This document shows, piece by piece, positions 44,674-54,663 of a DNA stretch of 64,000 nucleotides. The stretch comes from Gemmatimonadota bacterium (lineage in GTDB: Bacteria > Gemmatimonadota > Gemmatimonadetes > Gemmatimonadales > GWC2-71-9). The position numbers and the translations under genes are program-made. The stretch covers positions 496,001 to 560,000 of the forward strand of contig JADKJZ010000014.1 of the NCBI GenBank assembly GCA_016720805.1. The letters are read 5' to 3'. Under the pieces are notes generated by a model. That model saw only the letters and a list, made by a program, of their open reading frames with translations, was not told the origin of the DNA and did not search any database. Every line of letters starts with the position of its first letter. Positions within the stretch are counted from its first letter, which is position 1.

Positions 44674-47127
44674 TCACGAGGTCGTCGCCGGCAACTTGCC
44701 CACATCCTCGCCTTCATCCGTCGCGCCGTAGCCGTAGCTGTACGAGTAGTACTTGTACTCCGAGGCGCTGGAGCGCACATCGTTGAGCACCGCGCCAATG
44801 AGGCGGATCGGCAGCTGGTCGACGATCTGCAGCTTCGCCTCGGCGAGGTCGCGTTCCGTCGCGCCCGAGCGCATCACCAGGATCATGTTGCCGGTGAGGG
44901 TGCCGAGGACGAAGGGATCGATGCCGGCGCCGAGCGGCGGGGAGTCGACGATGACGACATCGTACGCCTCACGCATCGAGCTGATCAGCTCGCGCATCAG
45001 GACACCACCGAGCAGTTCGGGGCCGTTGCGCTTCCGGCTGCCTGCCGTGATCAGCGTGAGCATCGGATGTGAGGTCTTCCGGGTCAGCTGCGCCAGGTCC
45101 AGCTCGCCGGTCAGGTGGTCGAGCAACCCCGGGCGGCGCTCCTGGCCGAAGGTCCGGTGCAACTCGCCGCGGCGGGTGTCGCCATCGATCAGCAGTGTGC
45201 GGTAGCCCGACTCGGCGAACGAGAGTGCCAGATTCGAGGCCACCAATGACTTGCCGTCACCAGGCGACGGCGAGGAAATGGTGAGCACGCCGCGGCCCTC
45301 GCCCATGGTATGGGAGAGATTGAGGCGAATGGTGCGGAACGCTTCGATGACCTGCGCTGCTTCTTCTGCCGACGGCGTCTCGCCCTTGGCCCGGCGAATC
45401 TCCGGCACGACGCCGAGGATGGTAAGGCCGAGGCCGGAGGTGATCTGGTCGGCGTAGCGGACACGCTTGTCGGTGAGGTCGAGCAGGAACGCCAAGCCCA
45501 ACCCGCCGGCGAGGCCAGCGAAGAGGCCGACCGCAATGATGACCGACTTCCGGTTCTTGGATGGGAGCAACGGGGCGACCGCCGGGTCATAGATCGAGAG
45601 ATCGCTGAGGGCGCTCGCCTCGCGGAGCCGGGCGTTCTCGGAGCGGCCGGTCAGCGACTTGTAGGTCTCATCGGCAATGTCGACTTCCCGCTTGAGACGG
45701 TTCTCTTCGATCGTCCGGCTCGGAATTCCCTGCAACTCGCGACCGGCGTTGGCCACTTCGGAATCGAGGCGCGCGATGTCGCCGTCGAGGCGCCGGAGCA
45801 CGGCCTGCGCGTAGGTCGGCAGCGTCTGCGAGCGGATCTCCCGGATGCGGCGGATCAACTCCGGCAGGTCGTAGACGGGGCCACCGGTGACGCCGCAGGC
45901 GCGGCAATCGTCCGAATATCCCTGCGCGCGCGCAGTCCGGAGCTGGGTTTCGTTGGAGACGAGGTCGCCCAGGACCTGCTTCAATTCGGTGCTGTTGTTG
46001 ACCGAGGGGATGGTCAGGAAGAGGTCGACCGCGATCTCGCCACCCTGGGCCTTGGCAAGCGCCTCCTGCAGGTCGCGACGATCGCGGCGCAGCCCTTCGG
46101 CGGCCTCGCGCCGGGCAATGAAGGCCGTGTAGCCCTGCGGCGAGGTGCTGGAGAGACCCGGCGTGACCGGCAGTTCCATGCGCGGCTTGGTGATCGAGCC
46201 GGTCTGGAACGCCAGCAGCGCCTGCTCCGCGTTGCGCAGCCGGTCGTACGCACCGCGCAGCTGGGTGTCGACCACGCCGGCCTCGGCCGTCAGGTTGACC
46301 CGCTTCATCACCGCGGCGCGCGTCTCATACTCCTTCAGCAGGGCGTTCAGCGTCGCCGCCGTCTTCTCGGACTCCTGGCCCGACAGCGTCAGCAACACGA
46401 ATCGCGCACCGCGGAAGTCGATGTTGACGCCCAGCCGGCTATTGATGTCTTCCGCCGCCTCGCGCTCCGTGATGGCGTCGAACTCGAACGTCTTCCCGTG
46501 CCAGCGCGGCAGGATCGTCGGGAGCCAGGCGAAGCCGAACTCCTTCCCGACCGAGTCGCCGACCACACCACGACTCTTCCGCGACGTCTTGAGCTGCGTC
46601 AATTCCCAGCCCTTGCCGTCGGCACTGATCTTCATCTCGTACGCCCCGGGCGTGTAGGACGGCCCGATCTCAAGCCCGCTCAGGAGCGCCGCATCCGGGC
46701 CGCTCGGCCCGTTGGGGAGCGGCGGCCCGCCGAGCCGCTTCGGCCCGATCAGGTAGAGGTGCTGGGCCCGGGCGACGGGCTCGAGCGAGCGGTAGGATCG
46801 CATGAACTTCTGCCACTGATCGCCACCCAGGACGGCGCCTGCCGAGATCGGCCCGTTGTCGCCGACCGGCATCGCCAGGAGCATCGAGGCCCGCACGACA
46901 AAGCTCTCCGGCCGCATCCGCGAGACCAGGAAGCCCCCGCCCAGGCCCAGCAGCGCCATCAGCAGCACCAGCCACTTGAAGCGCCGCAGGGTCGACAGGT
47001 ACCGGGTGATCGGGGAGGTCCGGGGTCCGCCGCTGTTTCCGGTCAATGGCGAACCTGCGCCCAAGGCGCCGCCACCAGCGGGGAAGCTCGGCAAGTTGCC
47101 GGAGAGTGGGGTCAGCTGAGTGTTCAT
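44674..47127 (-). CDS. Wzc-like polysaccharide co-polymerase/BY-kinase
   Basis: An 817-residue protein from ATG 47127. A Wzz domain with two membrane helices (about 64-84 and 480-500) surrounds a long periplasmic coiled part with a GNVR-like region. The cytoplasmic kinase has Walker A 'SSPSPGDGKSLVASNLAL', 'LLIDGDTRRGELHRTFGQ' (A') and 'DVVIVDSPPLG' (Walker B), and ends in a tyrosine cluster 'EYKYYSYSYGYG' that is autophosphorylated in such proteins. It controls chain length and export with the Wza-like protein. The gene is transcribed alone, away from the NtrC-type activator; the frame above ATG 47127 is not coding. Confidence 0.95.
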   Translation of the reverse strand: MNTQLTPLSGNLPSFPAGGGALGAGSPLTGNSGGPRTSPITRYLSTLRRFKWLVLLMALLGLGGGFLVSRMRPESFVVRASMLLAMPVGDNGPISAGAVLGGDQWQKFMRSYRSLEPVARAQHLYLIGPKRLGGPPLPNGPSGPDAALLSGLEIGPSYTPGAYEMKISADGKGWELTQLKTSRKSRGVVGDSVGKEFGFAWLPTILPRWHGKTFEFDAITEREAAEDINSRLGVNIDFRGARFVLLTLSGQESEKTAATLNALLKEYETRAAVMKRVNLTAEAGVVDTQLRGAYDRLRNAEQALLAFQTGSITKPRMELPVTPGLSSTSPQGYTAFIARREAAEGLRRDRRDLQEALAKAQGGEIAVDLFLTIPSVNNSTELKQVLGDLVSNETQLRTARAQGYSDDCRACGVTGGPVYDLPELIRRIREIRSQTLPTYAQAVLRRLDGDIARLDSEVANAGRELQGIPSRTIEENRLKREVDIADETYKSLTGRSENARLREASALSDLSIYDPAVAPLLPSKNRKSVIIAVGLFAGLAGGLGLAFLLDLTDKRVRYADQITSGLGLTILGVVPEIRRAKGETPSAEEAAQVIEAFRTIRLNLSHTMGEGRGVLTISSPSPGDGKSLVASNLALSFAESGYRTLLIDGDTRRGELHRTFGQERRPGLLDHLTGELDLAQLTRKTSHPMLTLITAGSRKRNGPELLGGVLMRELISSMREAYDVVIVDSPPLGAGIDPFVLGTLTGNMILVMRSGATERDLAEAKLQIVDQLPIRLIGAVLNDVRSSASEYKYYSYSYGYGATDEGEDVGKLPATTS

Positions 47128-47179
47128 AACGCCCGCAGAAAAGAGGGTCGAGCCACGTCGTGAGCCTAGTCGGGACCGC

Positions 47180-47195
47180 TGCGTTGCAACTGCCA
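47180..47195 (-). promoter_or_regulatory. Possible sigma-54 promoter for the BY-kinase gene
   Basis: The minus strand reads ATGGCAGTTGCAACGCA with GG at 47194-47193, ten bases and GC at 47182-47181. The -24 element TGGCA is good, the -12 element (ACGCA) is poor. It would give a leader of about 43 bases to ATG 47127. Confidence 0.4.
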
Positions 47196-47240
47196 TACCG
47201 CGCCGCGGGGGTGGGGTGTGGAGTTGGTGACGCGACAATG

Positions 47241-47258
47241 TGTTGCGTCAGCACAACA
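47241..47258. promoter_or_regulatory. 18-bp palindrome TGTTG-N8-CAACA, probable activator site
   Basis: TGTTGCGTCAGCACAACA lies between the divergent BY-kinase and activator genes, roughly 120 bases upstream of the predicted activator transcript start and 70-90 bases upstream of the predicted BY-kinase start. Length and ends equal those of the site at 43643-43660, so both may bind the NtrC-type activator. Confidence 0.65.
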
Positions 47259-47347
47259 CTGTGGTGGTGCGCTCGCGAAACAGGTGATACGTTCAAACCA
47301 CGGAATTGGCCAATGAGCGCCTGCGACGATGGACCCGTCCAACAGTC

Positions 47348-47364
47348 GCGGCACGCTTTCTGCC
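47348..47364 (+). promoter_or_regulatory. Sigma-54 promoter of the NtrC-type activator gene
   Basis: The plus strand reads GCGGCACGCTTTCTGCC: GG (47350-47351), ten bases, GC (47362-47363). GGCACG equals the -24 core. The predicted start near 47375 gives a 38-base leader and supports ATG 47413, which has a good AGGAG site, over the upstream ATG 47329. Confidence 0.65.
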
Positions 47365-47412
47365 TCGGTGGTTGGGGAGTTCATCCTACGATTGCTTGAA
47401 TCAGGAGTTACC

Positions 47413-48892
<1,480 letters not shown>

Positions 48893-48912
<20 letters not shown>

Positions 48913-49969
48913 CCTGATGCCGTTGGCCCCCGATGCCCGCCGCTGGTTGGACGAAGCGGCCGAGGCGCTGGTCGAGGAGTGGCGCGGCTTTGCCGTCGAC
49001 GCGATTTCGCAGGGTGAGGTGGCCGCGGCCGTGGCCGGCGTCGTCGCGCAGATTGTCGAGGCCGCTGCCGGCCGACCGCGTGCCCCGGAACCCTCCTCGC
49101 CGCTGGATCGCCGCGTGGTGGCGTTGCTTCGACGCCACCTGCTCGAACACGACGAGGCGGTGCCGCCCGGCGGACTCCGTCCCGTGCTGCGGGCGCTCGA
49201 ACAGGTGGCGGCGTCGATGGAGCCGCGGTGGACCGAGCGATTCCAGGAACGGATGACCGGCCCGAGCGGCCTCGACCTGGTCGTCGAGGTGGCGCACGAC
49301 CTGCGCTCGCCGCTCACGTCGATTCTCTTTCTCGCCGAGATCATGCTCCGCGGCCGGAGCGGGCCGTTGACGCCGCTGCAAGAGCGTCAACTCGGACTGG
49401 TCTACTCGGCGGCATTCGGGTTGAACGCGGTCGCGAGCGACGTGATCGAACTGGTGCGCGGTGGCGATCGCCTGGTCGGGCGGGAGCCGCAGCCGTTCTC
49501 GGTCGCGGAAGTGCTCGAGTCGGTGCGCGACATCGTCCGTCCCATCGCCGAAGAGAAGGGGTTGGAGCTGCACTTCGAAGGGCCGGGGCGCGACCGTCGG
49601 GTCGGGCACCCCGGAGCCCTGAACCGCGTCCTGCTCAATCTGACCACCAACGCGCTGAAGTTTTCCTCGGCCGGCCACGTCGAGGTGACGTTGACCGACG
49701 GGGCAGGACTGGCGCTGGACTGCACCGTCCGCGACACCGGCCGGGGGATTCCCGAGGCCGCGATGGCGACGCTCTTCGAACCCTTCCGCCGTCGGCAGCA
49801 GCCGGGCGATTACGCCTTCTCCGGTTCGGGCCTCGGCCTCTCGATCTGTCGCAAGCTGGTCGAGGCGATGGGCTCGACGCTTGAAGTCTCCGCCGTCGCG
49901 GGCGAGGGGACCTGTTTTCAGTTCACGCTGCAGTTGCCCGAGGCCGATCCCGCCATGCTGATCGGCTGA
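48893..49969 (+). CDS. Soluble sensor histidine kinase
   Basis: 358 residues from GTG 48893, overlapping the activator gene by 20 bases, so the two are surely partners. No membrane helix or recognised sensor domain is seen; the N-terminal 130 residues are helical and acidic. The H-box is '[20 protein letters not shown]' near residue 138, followed by an ATPase domain with '[11 protein letters not shown]', '[10 protein letters not shown]' and '[17 protein letters not shown]'. It should phosphorylate the activator in response to a cytoplasmic cue. This differs from the membrane-bound PrsK kinases of proteobacterial exosortase systems. Confidence 0.9.
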
Positions 49970-50036
49970 GGACCTGCCGCTCCCCCCCGTCCGCTCGTAC
50001 CTTTGGGGTCTTGTCCCGACACACCGAGACGATCCC

Positions 50037-51593
50037 GTGATCACCACGCACCTCGCCCATCAGTTCGGCGCTCGCGCCGCCAGGCATCCGACTCGACCCT
50101 TCCTCATCGAGGGGGAGCATCGCCACAGCTGGGGCGAGATCGCCCTTCGCAGTGACGCGCTGGCGCGTGCATTTCGCGGGCAGGGACTCGCCGCCGGCGA
50201 TCGGATCGGGATCGACCTGCCCAACGGGACGGAGTGGGTGGTGGCGATGTTGGCCGCAGCCCAGGCAGGACTCACCATCGTCCCGCTCGATCCCGAGCTC
50301 GGCTACCACGAGCTGAAATACCAGTTGCGCCACGCGGAAGTCTCGGCCGTCGTGATCCCCGAGGCACCGACACCCGTCGACTACCTCGAGTTGTTCGACG
50401 AGGTCCTCCCCGAGCTGCCGTCGCTGCACCTGATCGTCTACGCCGGACCGGGGACCCGCTGGTTCGACGATCGTGCCGTCCCGTTCGGCGAGATGCTCGC
50501 GCGCGGCGAACGGCTGCCCGCACTGGCGCCGGGTGACGACGCGGATGCCGCGTTGGCGCTGGTCTACACCTCCGGCACGATGGGGAAGCCGAAAGGCGTG
50601 CTGCTCTCGCATCGCGCGATGGTCGCCTCCGCCGTGGGCACGGCGAGTGCACTCGGCCTCGCCGACGATGACTGCATCCTGCAGGCGCTCCCGCTCTTCC
50701 ACGTCTTCGGCCTCTCGGTGCTGCTCACCGCGATCAGCGCCGGCGCGTCGGTGGTGCTGATGCCGCGCTTCGATGCGGCGGGCGCCCTCGCACTGATCGC
50801 CAACGCCGGGGTCACCCATCTGCCCGGCGTGCCGACGATGTTCGAATTGCTGATGCGCGACCCGGCGTTCGTCACCACGCCGCTCGGTCGCCTGCGCGGC
50901 GGCGTTGTCGCGGGGAGCATGGTGCTCCCGCCACTGGTGGATCGGATTCGCCAGTGGTGCGATGTGGAGATCGCGTATGGCCTCACCGAGGCAGGGCCGA
51001 CGGTCACCGCCACTCGGCGGAGCGATCCGCTCGAAAAGCGCCGCACGACGGTCGGGCGTCCGATCGACGGCGTCGAGGTCCGCGTGGTCGACGTCCGGAG
51101 CGGCGTGCTTCACGGTGCCGAGGCGGTGGGTGAATTGGTCGTGAAGGGCACCACGCTGATGGACGGCTATCACCGGATGCCGAACGAGACCGCGCGGACG
51201 CTCACCCCGGAAGGCTACCTGCTGACGGGGGACCTGGCCCTGCTCGATGAGGACGGCTTCGTGACCATCGTCGCGCGCCGGAAGGAAGTGATCGTGCGGG
51301 CGGGGCAGACGGTGACGCCGCGGGAGTTGGAGGACGTGATCCGCACCCATCCTGGCGTCGAGGAGGTCTGCGTCGTCGGCGTCCCGCACGACGTGCTGGG
51401 CGAGCTGATCTGCGCCTGCGTGGTGCTGTTGGAGGGGGCCGTGGTCACCGGCCCCGATCTGCGCCGCTTCTGCCAGGACCTCCTCTCGGCCACCAAGGTG
51501 CCCGATCTGGTCCGCTTCTTCGACGGTCTCCCGATGACGGCCAGTGGCAAGGTCAAGCGCCAAGAGTTGGCACGGGTGGTCGCGCTCGGCTAG
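50037..51593 (+). CDS. AMP-forming acyl-CoA ligase-like enzyme
   Basis: 518 residues from GTG 50037. The ANL-superfamily motifs are clear: P-loop '[18 protein letters not shown]', '[16 protein letters not shown]', '[20 protein letters not shown]' and the C-terminal lysine in '[14 protein letters not shown]'. It would activate a carboxylic acid as acyl-AMP and pass it to CoA or a carrier. Exosortase-linked loci often have an AMP-forming ligase of this type; here no acyl-carrier gene is beside it, so general fatty-acid activation is also possible. It stands about 67 bases after the kinase gene and may be cotranscribed. Confidence 0.88.
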   Translation: MITTHLAHQFGARAARHPTRPFLIEGEHRHSWGEIALRSDALARAFRGQGLAAGDRIGIDLPNGTEWVVAMLAAAQAGLTIVPLDPELGYHELKYQLRHAEVSAVVIPEAPTPVDYLELFDEVLPELPSLHLIVYAGPGTRWFDDRAVPFGEMLARGERLPALAPGDDADAALALVYTSGTMGKPKGVLLSHRAMVASAVGTASALGLADDDCILQALPLFHVFGLSVLLTAISAGASVVLMPRFDAAGALALIANAGVTHLPGVPTMFELLMRDPAFVTTPLGRLRGGVVAGSMVLPPLVDRIRQWCDVEIAYGLTEAGPTVTATRRSDPLEKRRTTVGRPIDGVEVRVVDVRSGVLHGAEAVGELVVKGTTLMDGYHRMPNETARTLTPEGYLLTGDLALLDEDGFVTIVARRKEVIVRAGQTVTPRELEDVIRTHPGVEEVCVVGVPHDVLGELICACVVLLEGAVVTGPDLRRFCQDLLSATKVPDLVRFFDGLPMTASGKVKRQELARVVALG

Positions 51594-51780
51594 CTTTGAG
51601 GGTCCGACGCGCGGGCGCCATTGGGGCGCCGCACGGACCGCACGCCGTCTCGATCGTTGCCTGCCCCGACCCCATGATGCCCGCCACTCGGCGCGGCGAG
51701 GTCGGGAGGACAAGACCGGGGACGGCCACACACACAGGACCGTCGTGACTTCGCTCCCCGCTTTTCGGGCCGGACGGCAT

Positions 51781-53418
51781 ATGGCCGTACCCGCCCTGCA
51801 CGCGCCCAATGCGGCGCTGCTGATCGACTTCGACAATGTGACCCTTGGCGTCCGTTCCGACCTCACCAAGGAACTCCGCACCCTCCTCAACTCCGACATC
51901 ATCAAGGGCAAGGTCGCCGTGCAGCGCGCCTATGCCGATTGGCGCCGCTACCCGCAGTACATCGTGCCGCTGTCGGAATCCTCAATCGACCTGATCTTCG
52001 CCCCCGCCTTCGGGACCAACAAGAAGAACGCCACCGACATCCGGCTCGCCGTCGACGCGGTGGAGCTCGTCTTCACGCGTCCGGAGATCGGCACCTTCAT
52101 TCTGCTCTCGGGCGACAGCGACTTCTCGTCGCTGGTGCTGAAGCTGAAGGAGTACGGCAAGTACGTCATCGGCGTCGGCATCCGCGAGTCGGCCTCCGAC
52201 ATCCTGATCCAGAACTGCGACGAGTACTTCTCGTACTCGGACCTCGCAGGCCTGACCAAGGAGAGTGACGCGCCGTCGGCGCAGCGCGATCCCTGGGAGC
52301 TGGTCGTCGAGGCGGTGCAGAAGATGGCGGCGCAGGGCGACGTCATGCGCTCCGATCGCCTGAAGCAGGTCATGCAGCAGATCGACCCGAACTTCGACGA
52401 GAGCAACGCCGGCTTCAATCGCTTCTCCAAGTTCGTCACCGAGGCCGGGGCGCGCGGCTTGATCCAGGTGATCAAGCAGGAGAACGGGCAGTACGACGTC
52501 GCGCCCGGCAAGGGTGTGCCGGCGGCCGCGCCCGTGAAGGAGAGTCGCCCGCCGCGCGGTCGTGGCGGGCGTGGTCCGTCCGCGACGGCAGTCGCCGCGC
52601 CGGCGCCTGCCGTGCGCGCCGCCGAGGCCGCACCGGCCGATGGCAAGTCCGCCGAAGAGCGGGCAGGGCGTCGTCGGGGTCGTGGTCGCGGACGCGGGCG
52701 CGGGAAGGGCGAGGAGGGCGCAACTCCGTCGACCGCCGCGCCGAGTGCCGCGGCACCGTCGGCGCCGTACGTCGCCGAGCCGAGTGGGCTGACGCTCGCC
52801 GAAGCATTCCACCTTCTGGGTCGTGCGCTCGGTGAATTGCCGACGCCGGCCGGTCACGAGGTGGTCCGCGCCCGCATGGCGGCGTTGCACGGCACCGAGG
52901 ATGTGCTGCTCGAAGTGCCGCGCTTCTTCAAGCTGCTGCGGCAGGCCAACGACGCCGAAGTCGCCGATGTCCGCTTGCTCGGCGACGATCAGTACGAGGT
53001 GTCGCCGCACCGGATGGAGCTGGCGATGCAACGTCGGTCCGCGCCAGAAGCCAACGCGGCCCCGGTGCTCGACGCCGAAGGCAACGCGGCGCCGCGTCCG
53101 GGGATCCGATTCCGCGGCGGTGCGCGGACCCCGGCGTCCTCCGGGATGCCGATGGTCGGCGTGATCAACCTCACGCCGGTCGGTGCCGTGACGCTCGAGG
53201 CGCCGGTGACGAAGCCGGTGGCAGAGGCCCCGACCAAGGCGACGAAGCCCGCCAAGGGGACCAAGGCGGAGGCCAAGCCCGCCGCCAAGGTCGCCAAGGC
53301 AGCGGCACCCGCCAAGACGCCCAAGGCTGCAGCCCCCGCCAAGGCGCCGAAGGCTGCGGCCAAGCCCGCTCCCAAGGCGAAGGCGGCGGTGAAGAAGGCG
53401 GCACCGAAGAAGAAGTAG
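51781..53418 (+). CDS. NYN-domain (LabA-like) protein with LOTUS/OST-HTH domains and histone-H1-like tail
   Basis: 545 residues from ATG 51781; GTG 51745 with a nearby AGGAC is a possible earlier start. The NYN nuclease-like domain fills residues about 8-155: 'AALLIDFDNVTLGVRSDLTK', 'IDLIFAPAFGTNKKNATDIR' and 'FILLSGDSDFSSLVLKLKEY' carry the acidic residues of the PIN-like site. A LOTUS/OST-HTH domain follows at about 170-245 and a second, weaker one at about 340-415. An Arg/Gly linker (GRRRGRGRGRGRGKGEEG) and a final Lys/Ala/Pro tail of about 65 residues look like nucleic-acid binding. Predicted RNA-binding or RNA-cleaving protein; target unknown. Confidence 0.87.
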   Translation: MAVPALHAPNAALLIDFDNVTLGVRSDLTKELRTLLNSDIIKGKVAVQRAYADWRRYPQYIVPLSESSIDLIFAPAFGTNKKNATDIRLAVDAVELVFTRPEIGTFILLSGDSDFSSLVLKLKEYGKYVIGVGIRESASDILIQNCDEYFSYSDLAGLTKESDAPSAQRDPWELVVEAVQKMAAQGDVMRSDRLKQVMQQIDPNFDESNAGFNRFSKFVTEAGARGLIQVIKQENGQYDVAPGKGVPAAAPVKESRPPRGRGGRGPSATAVAAPAPAVRAAEAAPADGKSAEERAGRRRGRGRGRGRGKGEEGATPSTAAPSAAAPSAPYVAEPSGLTLAEAFHLLGRALGELPTPAGHEVVRARMAALHGTEDVLLEVPRFFKLLRQANDAEVADVRLLGDDQYEVSPHRMELAMQRRSAPEANAAPVLDAEGNAAPRPGIRFRGGARTPASSGMPMVGVINLTPVGAVTLEAPVTKPVAEAPTKATKPAKGTKAEAKPAAKVAKAAAPAKTPKAAAPAKAPKAAAKPAPKAKAAVKKAAPKKK

Positions 53419-53420
53419 CG

Positions 53421-53515
53421 CGACGGGCAACAGAACGTGAAAGGTGAAACGTGAAAGGTGAAACGGGGGCCAATGTGGGCCTCCGTTTCACCTCTTACGT
53501 TTTACGCTTCTCGCC
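53421..53515. terminator. Nested inverted repeat with GTGAAAS heptamers
   Basis: Four 7-bp units (GTGAAAG, GTGAAAC, GTGAAAG, GTGAAAC) lead into a stem GGTGAAACGGGGGCC paired, with one mismatch, to GGGCCTCCGTTTCACC (about 53477-53492). Outer sequence on the right (TTACGTTTTACGCTTCTCGCCC) roughly complements the left arm. It lies in the convergent gap between the NYN gene and the SGNH gene. Confidence 0.85.
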
Positions 53516-54619
53516 CTACCTGCAGCCCAACGCCGTCCTTGCCCCAGGCAGGATCTCGCTCGCCATCTTGGCGGCGCCGGCATCGGTGAAGTGGGAGAAG
53601 TCCGCGAAGTAGGTCGGGGCAGGGAGCCCGTGAAAGGCCTGCCACGGGTCGACGATCGTCACCGCCGAGTCGGCGGCGACCTGCCGGACCCGTGCCGAGG
53701 CGGCGGAGTCGAAGGCGACCAGCGTCGCGCCGGTGGCGCGCGGGTAGAAGCGCTCCCACGCACGGAGCACCGACGCGGGCATCGGCGTGGTGCTGAGGAA
53801 GCCGTTCGCGTGGGTGGCGAGCAGTGGAGTGGCGCCGATCTGACGAATCGTGCCGACCAGGCGACGGAGGTCGTGCTCGAACGCGTCGAGTCGCGCGGCC
53901 GGGAGTGTCGTGAACAACGAATCCGCTGGCAGCTCCCGCCGCAGCGCGGCGATTTCCCGTCGGCGCAGGAAGTCGGCGAGCGGCGGCAACATCGTCTTGA
54001 GCTGGTTGGCGGCGCGCGCGGCGAAGCGGGACGACGGCCGCAGCGGGCGCAACGGTCCGCTGCCGGTCGAGTCCGGCCGTGCGGGCTGCGGCAGCCCGTC
54101 CCCGTCGAGATATTGTGGCGGGGTCGGATAGTAGAGCACGGCCGTGGGATGCAGTGCCGCCAGGCGGAGGCGAAGGTCCTGCTCGACGGTCGGCAGCGAC
54201 ATGCCGGGGAAGGCGGCGTTCAACACGTCGGCCGGACAGCCCGACGCATGGAGCGAGTCGGCGAGTTGCTTCGGATACTCGCGTTCGGGGGACTCGTAGA
54301 GGCCGAATGATTCCGAGGCGCCGGTGACGATCAGTCGCGGCACCCCGTCGACCGGCTCGGCCCCGCGGGTCCCGACGCTGTTGAAGCGCCACTTCCGGAA
54401 GGCGGTGTTCGGTGCCGGGTGAATGCCCGTCGCGTCACGGATTGCCAGATCGGTGGCGACCTGCAGGGGCGAGCCGATCGGGGTGCGCCAACGGAACCAC
54501 TCCTCGACCCGCACCGCGACTTCGGCGGTCACGAGAATGAGGATGAGGAGGACGACCCCGGCCGCCAGGCGGCGCCCTGGCCCCACGCTGGCCTGATTCT
54601 CGCTCGGATCGTCCGTCAT
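53516..54619 (-). CDS. SGNH/GDSL-type hydrolase-like membrane protein
   Basis: 367 residues. One N-terminal membrane helix (about 16-37) anchors a periplasmic domain with the block-I serine in 'RLIVTGASESFGLYES' and the C-terminal Asp-His pair in 'YFADFSHFTDAGAAKMA', the marks of SGNH esterases and acetyltransferases. 'DVLNAAFPGMSLPTVEQDL' fits block II. It is divergently paired (44-base gap) with the MBOAT gene, as AlgJ/AlgX-type proteins pair with AlgI, so it probably moves acetyl groups onto exported polysaccharide in the periplasm. Confidence 0.82.
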   Translation of the reverse strand: MTDDPSENQASVGPGRRLAAGVVLLILILVTAEVAVRVEEWFRWRTPIGSPLQVATDLAIRDATGIHPAPNTAFRKWRFNSVGTRGAEPVDGVPRLIVTGASESFGLYESPEREYPKQLADSLHASGCPADVLNAAFPGMSLPTVEQDLRLRLAALHPTAVLYYPTPPQYLDGDGLPQPARPDSTGSGPLRPLRPSSRFAARAANQLKTMLPPLADFLRRREIAALRRELPADSLFTTLPAARLDAFEHDLRRLVGTIRQIGATPLLATHANGFLSTTPMPASVLRAWERFYPRATGATLVAFDSAASARVRQVAADSAVTIVDPWQAFHGLPAPTYFADFSHFTDAGAAKMASEILPGARTALGCR

Positions 54620-54663
54620 TCGACCGACCCCGGATTCGCCGTCACGAACGCCTCGGAGCCGCG

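Noticed and set aside
45310..47163. 617-codon plus-strand frame opposite the BY-kinase
   Set aside because: The BY-kinase is certain on the minus strand; the opposite frame is a GC-driven shadow.
47283..47303. ATTGGCCAATGAGCGCC as a sigma-54 promoter
   Set aside because: Spacing between GG and GC is nine, not ten; the site at 47348 fits better and lies closer to the start.
49923..51911. 662-codon minus-strand frame opposite the acyl-CoA ligase
   Set aside because: The ligase has all ANL motifs on the plus strand; the opposite frame has only scattered Arg/His/Gly.
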